Source: Fimenecus sp051881395
GTDB taxonomy: Bacteria > Bacillota > Clostridia > Oscillospirales > Acutalibacteraceae
Assembly: GCA_051881395.1 (NCBI GenBank)
Contig: JBJEPU010000113.1
Coordinates: forward strand, 1-10,684
Direction: 5' to 3'
DNA: 10,684 nt
In this document: one piece after another, positions 6,481-10,684 of the stretch
Position numbering within the stretch: the first letter of the stretch is position 1
How the letters are laid out: each line of letters begins with the position of its first letter
The notes under the pieces: model-generated
Told to the model about the DNA's origin: nothing
Databases searched by the model: none
The model's input: the letters and a program-made list of their open reading frames with translations, nothing else
Translations under genes and position numbers: made by a program

Positions 6481-9057
6481 ATGAAAGTAAATTTAAACGG
6501 GGATTGGTTGTTCCGAGAAGCGGAAAAAGGCGAATGGCAAAGGGCGGTTGTGCCCGGGTGCAATTACTTGGATTTGTTGCGCCTTGGGCAAATACCCGAC
6601 CCGTTTGTCGGCACAAACGAAAAAAATGTGTATTGGGTTGCCTGCACCGATTGGGAATATCAAAAGACGTTCGACTGTTCAAGTGAGCTCCTTTCGTGTG
6701 ACCGAATTGATTTGGCGTGCAGTTGTTTAGACACGATTTGCGATGTCTATTTGAACGGCGAGTGTATCGGCCACGGCGAAAATGCGCATTTAAAATATGC
6801 GTTTTCCGTGAAACCACATTTGCAAGAACACAATACCTTACGCATTTTGTTTCATTCGCCTGTAAACTATGTGAAAGAAAAACAGGCGGTTGAAAAATGT
6901 CCGCGCAACAACAACGGACAAGACGGCATTCCGCATATTCGTAAGCCGCAATGCCATTTTGGCTGGGATTGGGGTCCCGTATTGCCACCGAGCGGTATTT
7001 CAGGGGATATTGCTGTTGTTGGGTATAATGTTGCAAAAATCTCCGATATTCTGATTGCGCAAACGCATAGTGACAATGCCGTGCGGCTCGATATACATAC
7101 AGAGTTGGATTGCTGTTCGGAAAATGCCGACTTGCTTTGTCGCGCACGTGTGCTTTCCCCGGGAAATCGAGTTCTATTAGATGAAGTCACACCTTTAAAG
7201 CAGGATAATATATCCAAAAACACAGTACAAATTGAAAATCCACAGTTGTGGTGGACGCGGGATTTATCGACTACTGAAACACAGCCGTTATATACAGTGT
7301 TGGTTGAGATTGTGGCACAAGACGGTTCGGTGCTCGATGTGGCAGAAAAGAAAATCGGTCTGCGCACAATTTTTTTGAACCGTACGCGAGACGAATACGG
7401 TGAGAACTTCCAATTTATTTTGAACGGTGTGCCGCTGTTTATCAAGGGCGCGAACTGGATTCCCACCGACAGTTTTATCAACCGTTACACTGACGAACGG
7501 TTGGAATACGATTTGCAAGCGGTCAAATTTTCCAATTTGAATATGTTGCGCATTTGGGGCGGCGGGTACTATGAAAGCGACGCACTGTATGAAAAATGTG
7601 ACCGCGACGGCATTTTAATTTGGCAGGATTTTTGTTTCGCCTGTCAGCCGTATCCGTTCTTTGATAATGCACTGCTTGAGAATGTGCACAAAGAAGTCGA
7701 ATATAATGTAAAACGCTTGCGGCATCACGCGTCTTTGGCGCTTTGGAACGGCAACAATGAAATTGAAACCATGTCTATTGCGTGGCGTACGCGCCTAAAT
7801 TACATGGAATGGACAGAAAAGTTTTTCTATCACATTCTGCCTGAATGGATGCAAAGCCTCGACACACAAACCCCCTATATCCCGGGCAGTCCCTGTGGAA
7901 CGGCATATATGAAAGGCTTTGACCGTGACAATGTCGGGGATACGCATTTGTGGGCGGTGTGGCACGGTTTACAGCCGCTGACTTATTACCGTAAGCGTAT
8001 GACGCGTTTTTGCAGTGAATTCGGCTTTGAAAGTCTGCCGGATTTAAAGACGATTGAAACCTATGCAACGCCCAAAGACTATTCGTTGACCAGCGAAGTG
8101 TTTTCCGCCCACCAAAAATGCAACAGCGGCAATATGAAAATGGCGTATTATATTACATCTCGTTTCCGTTTGCCGAAGCGTTTTGAAGATTATATTTATC
8201 TCTCACAAATTTGCCAAGAGGAATGTGTGCGCGATGCGACCGAGCATTGGCGACGCAATCGCGGCAGATGTAACGGATCTATGTATTGGCAGTTGAATGA
8301 CTGCTGGCCGGTTTGCAGTTGGGCAAGTATGGATTATTTCGGGAATTATAAAGCCTTGCAATACTGTGCGCGGCACTTTAACGCGCCGATTACAATTTCT
8401 TTAGAAGATTCAAAAGACTGTGTAAAGATCTACGGCATCAATGATACGACAAGGCCGTTAAGTTCTTGCTGTGTACAATACACGCTTATGGATTTTAACG
8501 GTCAAATTCGTACGGGAGATGAAGTAAGACCTGTGGATTTACCTGCACTTGAAAGCCGTGTTTTATCAACACTGTCTCTTTCAAGTTTGCGAAAGTTTGG
8601 TGACTTAAAATCCTGCGTATTGGTTGTGCAGTTAATTCATAAAGGTGTTATTGCGCAAAAAACTTTGCTGTTTGCTCCTGAAAAGGATTTGCATTTGCCG
8701 AAAACACAGGTGGAAATGCAGGTACAGGTGCAAGGCAATCAAGCAACGCTTACTTTGCAATCGCAAAGCTATGTGCGCTTTTTGCAAATCTATTCCAAAT
8801 CCAACAAACAGCCGTTTTCAGACAATTATTTTGATTTGTTGCCGGGCGAGCCGAAAGTGGTTACCCAAGTGGTACCTGACGGTACAACGGTCGAAGATTT
8901 GAAAAATGACATTTCTTTCTTCGGGGCGGGCGATATTGTGCCGAACGGCAGTCGCTTGTCCGACTTTTTCACCAAAGCAAAGGTGTTTTTACAGCCTATC
9001 AACTTCGGCAGTTATATGTATGACCACCGCATACCGCCCGATTTGAATTTAAAATAA
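6481..9057 (+). CDS. Cytoplasmic GH2 beta-mannosidase
   Basis: An 858-residue glycoside hydrolase family 2 protein of the beta-mannosidase subgroup, removing terminal beta-linked mannose with retention. The N-terminal jelly-roll domain begins at once (LNGDWLFREAEKGEW), with no signal peptide. Subgroup marks include FGWDWGP (W162-P166), KGANWIPTDSF, LRIWGGGYYESD (R357-G362) and IWQDF (W381-D383). The acid/base is E427 in LWNGNNE; the nucleophile is E513 in CSEFGFES; YWQLNDCWP follows (602-610), then the C-terminal beta domains. Length is normal and all key residues are present, so it should be active. About 29 cysteines fit a reducing cytosol. GAGGACGGG lies just upstream of the ATG, and the gap from the last glycosyltransferase is 21 bases, so it is probably co-transcribed. 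Its substrate might be imported manno-oligosaccharide (mannan or N-glycan core) or a glycan made by this operon; the sequence does not decide. Confidence 0.94.
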   Translation: MKVNLNGDWLFREAEKGEWQRAVVPGCNYLDLLRLGQIPDPFVGTNEKNVYWVACTDWEYQKTFDCSSELLSCDRIDLACSCLDTICDVYLNGECIGHGENAHLKYAFSVKPHLQEHNTLRILFHSPVNYVKEKQAVEKCPRNNNGQDGIPHIRKPQCHFGWDWGPVLPPSGISGDIAVVGYNVAKISDILIAQTHSDNAVRLDIHTELDCCSENADLLCRARVLSPGNRVLLDEVTPLKQDNISKNTVQIENPQLWWTRDLSTTETQPLYTVLVEIVAQDGSVLDVAEKKIGLRTIFLNRTRDEYGENFQFILNGVPLFIKGANWIPTDSFINRYTDERLEYDLQAVKFSNLNMLRIWGGGYYESDALYEKCDRDGILIWQDFCFACQPYPFFDNALLENVHKEVEYNVKRLRHHASLALWNGNNEIETMSIAWRTRLNYMEWTEKFFYHILPEWMQSLDTQTPYIPGSPCGTAYMKGFDRDNVGDTHLWAVWHGLQPLTYYRKRMTRFCSEFGFESLPDLKTIETYATPKDYSLTSEVFSAHQKCNSGNMKMAYYITSRFRLPKRFEDYIYLSQICQEECVRDATEHWRRNRGRCNGSMYWQLNDCWPVCSWASMDYFGNYKALQYCARHFNAPITISLEDSKDCVKIYGINDTTRPLSSCCVQYTLMDFNGQIRTGDEVRPVDLPALESRVLSTLSLSSLRKFGDLKSCVLVVQLIHKGVIAQKTLLFAPEKDLHLPKTQVEMQVQVQGNQATLTLQSQSYVRFLQIYSKSNKQPFSDNYFDLLPGEPKVVTQVVPDGTTVEDLKNDISFFGAGDIVPNGSRLSDFFTKAKVFLQPINFGSYMYDHRIPPDLNLK

Positions 9058-9063
9058 TCTTTT

Positions 9064-9097
9064 AAAAAATCCGTAGGAATTTTCCTGCGGATTTTTT
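9064..9097 (+). terminator. Intrinsic terminator ending the polysaccharide operon
   Basis: A 15-pair stem: AAAAAATCCGTAGGA (9064-9078) and TCCTGCGGATTTTTT (9083-9097), with a four-base ATTT loop and one G-U pair. The descending arm ends in six T. It starts 7 bases after the mannosidase stop. The matching A-run on the ascending side would also let it work on the other strand, but no minus-strand gene faces it. It separates the polysaccharide operon from the metal-resistance operon. Confidence 0.92.
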
Positions 9098-9108
9098 ATA
9101 ATATAGTA

Positions 9109-9137
9109 TTGACAATTCATATGAATAGTGGTAATAT
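9109..9137 (+). promoter_or_regulatory. Sigma-A-type promoter of the metal-resistance operon
   Basis: A perfect -35 box TTGACA (9109-9114), a 17-base spacer and a -10 box TAATAT (9132-9137, four of six consensus bases). Transcription would start near 9144, giving a leader of about 29 bases before the repressor ATG. The spacer contains the palindrome ATTCATATGAAT and the -10 box overlaps the start of the predicted operator, so bound repressor would block RNA polymerase. Confidence 0.8.
9115..9126. repeat. 12-bp palindrome in promoter spacer, repeated downstream
   Basis: ATTCATATGAAT is a perfect 12-bp palindrome between the -35 and -10 boxes. Its first 11 bases recur exactly at 9148-9158, overlapping the operator and the first bases of the repressor's ribosome binding site. 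It does not show the TGAA-N6-TTCA order of the main operator, so it may be an auxiliary half-site pair or a remnant of operator duplication. Confidence 0.6.
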
Positions 9138-9155
9138 ATGAATGTAAATTCATAT
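9136..9155 (+). promoter_or_regulatory. Predicted ArsR/SmtB-type operator
   Basis: A perfect inverted repeat, ATATGAAT (9136-9143) and ATTCATAT (9148-9155), around GTAA. The core has the form TGAA-N6-TTCA, the arrangement known from SmtB/CadC-family operators (the 12-2-12 type). It begins at the -10 box and covers the expected transcription start. ATTCATATGAA at its right side (9148-9158) also occurs at 9115-9125 in the promoter spacer, 33 bases upstream (about three helical turns), which may be a second contact site. Binding by the adjacent repressor is inferred, not shown. Confidence 0.72.
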
Positions 9156-9156
9156 G

Positions 9157-9163
9157 AAGGGAG
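9157..9163 (+). promoter_or_regulatory. Ribosome binding site of the arsR-type gene
   Basis: AAGGGAG, 9 bases before the ATG at 9173 and 6 before an in-frame TTG at 9170. ATG is preferred because the spacing is normal and ATG is the stronger codon; using TTG would add only one residue. The site overlaps the second copy of the ATTCATATGAA repeat by two bases. Confidence 0.7.
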
Positions 9164-9172
9164 ACGCATTTG

Positions 9173-9514
9173 ATGCATAACCATGACCATATCGTCGCGT
9201 TGGATTACGCGCGAACGAAATTGCCGAAGGACGAGGCGCTTTGCGATTTGGCGGATTTATTTAAAATTTTCGGGGATACCACCCGTATGAAAATTTTATT
9301 TTCTCTGTTTGAGCAAGAGCTTTGTGTGCGGGAAATTACCGAGCTGTTGGGGATGACGCAGTCGGCAATTTCACACCAATTAAAAGTACTCAAAGACGCA
9401 AAACTGATTGCCAATCGCCGCGAGGGTAAAACCATCATTTATTTTTTGGCGGATGACCATGTCCGTTCTATTATCGGGCAAGGATTTGAGCATTTAACCG
9501 AGGAGGATATGTAA
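9173..9514 (+). CDS. ArsR/SmtB-family metal-sensing repressor
   Basis: A 113-residue winged-helix repressor. The fold runs through LFKIFGDTTRMKILFSLF (29-46), ELCVREITELLGM (49-61), the recognition helix QSAISHQLKVLKDAKL (63-78) and the wing NRREGKTIIYFL (81-92). The alpha-5 metal site is complete: D94, H96, H107 and E110 have the D-x-H...H-x-x-E spacing of SmtB (D104, H106, H117, E120), which senses zinc. The alpha-3 site is partial: C51 of ELCV is present but the second Cys of CadC's ELCVCD is replaced by R53, with E54 where SmtB has an Asp. The N-terminus is His-rich (H2, H4, H6) and C24 lies ahead of the fold. It should bind the operator at 9136-9155 and release it when Zn (or Cd, Pb, Co) binds. 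Its last codons carry the AGGAGG site of the next gene. Confidence 0.93.
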   Translation: MHNHDHIVALDYARTKLPKDEALCDLADLFKIFGDTTRMKILFSLFEQELCVREITELLGMTQSAISHQLKVLKDAKLIANRREGKTIIYFLADDHVRSIIGQGFEHLTEEDM

Positions 9515-9515
9515 A

Positions 9516-9734
9516 ATGACGAAAGTATATAAATTTGAAGAGTTGGATTGTGCCAACTGTGCTGCAAAAATGGAAGATGCCATCAATAAAATGCCCGAGG
9601 TCAAACAGGCGACTGTAAACTTTATGACGCAAAAGCTGACCTTGGAAACAGACAGTGAAATTACGGTGGATTTATTGAAAAAGATTGAAAAAACCTGTCG
9701 TAAGGTTGAACGCGACTGCCGACTGATTTATTGA
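9516..9734 (+). CDS. Free-standing HMA-domain metal-binding protein
   Basis: A 72-residue protein consisting of a single heavy-metal-associated (ferredoxin-like, beta-alpha-beta-beta-alpha-beta) domain. The metal loop is L-D-C-A-N-C-A, with D11, C12 and C15. The D-C-x-x-C form is typical of the N-terminal domains of Zn/Cd/Pb ATPases such as ZntA and CadA, in which the Asp helps bind divalent metal, and differs from the MxCxxC of copper chaperones. Two more cysteines, C61 and C68, lie in the C-terminal part. It begins one base after the repressor stop, with a perfect AGGAGG (9501-9506) 9 bases upstream, so expression is coupled. The downstream ATPase lacks such a domain; the likely job is to hand metal to it or act as its detached regulatory domain. 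CopZ-like copper carriage is less likely. Confidence 0.9.
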   Translation: MTKVYKFEELDCANCAAKMEDAINKMPEVKQATVNFMTQKLTLETDSEITVDLLKKIEKTCRKVERDCRLIY

Positions 9735-9744
9735 GGTGTGTAAT

Positions 9745-10684
9745 ATGTCCCGTAAACAAAAACGAAACTTATTTCGTATTGTCCTTGCCGCAGTACTGTT
9801 AGTCGTTGTGTGGGCATTGCCGACCGACGGCGTTGTGCGTTTGCTTACATTTTTTATCCCATATGCGATTGTAGGGTATGATGTGGTGTTTGAAGCCTTG
9901 CGCAACATTGTGCACGGGCAGGTATTTGATGAAAATTTTTTGATGTCGGTTGCGACACTCGGCGCATTTTTCGTTGCAGATTATCCCGAGGCGGTTGCTG
10001 TGATGCTGTTTTATCAGGTCGGTGAGTTGTTTCAGAGTATTGCGGTCGGTAAAAGCAGAAAATCCATTGCCGCTTTGATGGATATTCGCCCGGATTATGC
10101 CAATGTCCTGCGGGACGGGGATGTAAAGACGGTTTCTCCGGAAGAAGTCGAAATCGGGGAAATAATTGAAATTAAGCCGGGTGAAAAAATTCCGTTGGAT
10201 GCTGTGGTTACAAAAGGGGAGACGACGGTGAATACCTCCGCCCTGACCGGGGAAAGCGTACCCGTGACCTGCCGCGTGGGAGATAATATCATTAGTGGCT
10301 CCGTCAATCAAAACGGACTGATTGAGGCAAGGGTGACAAGTGTATTCGGGGAAAGCACAGTTTCCAAAATATTGGATTTGGTTGAGAATGCAACCTCTAA
10401 AAAAGCGAAAAGTGAAAATTTTATTACGCGATTTGCAAAATATTACACGCCATGTGTGGTGTTTGCGGCGCTTGCGCTCGCGCTGATTCCACCTTTGATT
10501 TTTAAACAGCCATTTTCTGTTTGGGTGACGCGAGCGCTGACATTTTTAGTGGTTTCCTGCCCGTGTGCGTTGGTTGTGTCTTTGCCGCTAACCTTTTTCT
10601 GCGGTATCGGCGGGGCGTCAAAGCAGGGTGTGCTGATTAAGGGTGCAAACTACTTGGAAACGCTTTCCAAAGCGGAAACCGTTG
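9745..10684 (+). CDS. Heavy-metal (Zn/Cd/Pb) P1B-type ATPase, 3'-truncated by window edge
   Basis: The first 313 residues of a P1B-type efflux ATPase; the frame stays open to the window end. Order seen: a short basic start (MSRKQKR), two hydrophobic segments (about 9-26 and 31-53), a second hydrophobic pair around FLMSVATLGAFFVADYPEAV, the actuator domain with SALTGESVPV (T168-S171), another hydrophobic helix near TPCVVFAALALALIP, and the metal-transport helix with SCPCALVVSLPL (C272-P273-C274). CPC followed by ALV-S-P is the Zn/Cd/Pb subgroup (CadA/ZntA) pattern. The phosphorylation motif DKTGT and the ATP-binding domain lie beyond the window. There is no N-terminal HMA domain; a free one is encoded just upstream, 10 bases away. 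The ATG follows GAGGTG (9733-9738), which overlaps the previous stop. It should export divalent soft metals from the cytoplasm using ATP. Confidence 0.93.
   Translation, partial: MSRKQKRNLFRIVLAAVLLVVVWALPTDGVVRLLTFFIPYAIVGYDVVFEALRNIVHGQVFDENFLMSVATLGAFFVADYPEAVAVMLFYQVGELFQSIAVGKSRKSIAALMDIRPDYANVLRDGDVKTVSPEEVEIGEIIEIKPGEKIPLDAVVTKGETTVNTSALTGESVPVTCRVGDNIISGSVNQNGLIEARVTSVFGESTVSKILDLVENATSKKAKSENFITRFAKYYTPCVVFAALALALIPPLIFKQPFSVWVTRALTFLVVSCPCALVVSLPLTFFCGIGGASKQGVLIKGANYLETLSKAETV

Noticed and set aside
6425..7147. Long minus-strand open frame (240 codons) opposite the mannosidase start
   Set aside because: It is antisense to a gene with clear GH2 motifs, has no convincing ribosome binding site or recognisable domain, and its composition is that of a shadow frame.
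9097..9102. TATAAT as a perfect -10 box
   Set aside because: It overlaps the end of the terminator and has no -35-like sequence 16-18 bases upstream; the TTGACA box lies downstream of it and pairs with TAATAT at 9132.
9516..9734. Copper chaperone CopZ
   Set aside because: The metal loop is D-C-x-x-C rather than MxCxxC, and the neighbouring ATPase and repressor have Zn/Cd/Pb-type signatures.
9799..10311. Minus-strand open frame opposite the ATPase
   Set aside because: The plus strand carries an unbroken P-type ATPase with TGES and CPC motifs; the antisense translation has no recognisable feature.

Overview
The window reads as a stretch of a moderately AT-rich Gram-positive chromosome, most likely Bacillota, class Clostridia (inferred from the strong purine-rich Shine-Dalgarno sites, the TTGACA-type promoter, dense same-strand operons and an arsR / free HMA protein / P-type ATPase order familiar from that class). 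I cannot name a genus. All eleven genes lie on the plus strand and no RNA gene, insertion sequence or CRISPR array is visible.

Region 1 (1-9057) is the distal part of a surface or exported polysaccharide operon. It holds a 5'-truncated GT2 glycosyltransferase, a second GT2 of the same architecture, a GT4 glycosyltransferase, a multi-membrane-span Wzy/O-antigen-ligase-type protein, two further GT2 enzymes, and finally an 858-residue GH2 beta-mannosidase with no signal peptide. Intergenic gaps are 5-21 bases, each with a ribosome binding site, so the seven genes are probably one transcript. The glycosyltransferases would build a repeat unit on a lipid carrier in the cytoplasm and the Wzy-type protein would polymerise or transfer it outside. 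No initiating sugar-phosphate transferase, flippase or chain-length regulator is in the window; they would have to lie upstream or elsewhere. A degradative mannosidase as the last gene of a synthesis operon is the most unusual feature of the layout.

Region 2 (9058-9172) is a compact boundary: a strong intrinsic terminator (9064-9097) closes the polysaccharide operon, and a sigma-A-type promoter (9109-9137) overlapped by an SmtB/CadC-like operator starts the next one.

Region 3 (9173-10684, running off the end) is a soft-metal (Zn/Cd/Pb) resistance operon: an ArsR/SmtB-family repressor with an intact alpha-5 metal site (D94, H96, H107, E110), a free 72-residue HMA metal-binding protein with a D-C-x-x-C site, and the first 313 residues of a P1B-type ATPase with a CPC motif but no HMA domain of its own. 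Metal binding to the repressor would free the promoter, and the small HMA protein would take the place of the ATPase's missing N-terminal metal-binding domain.
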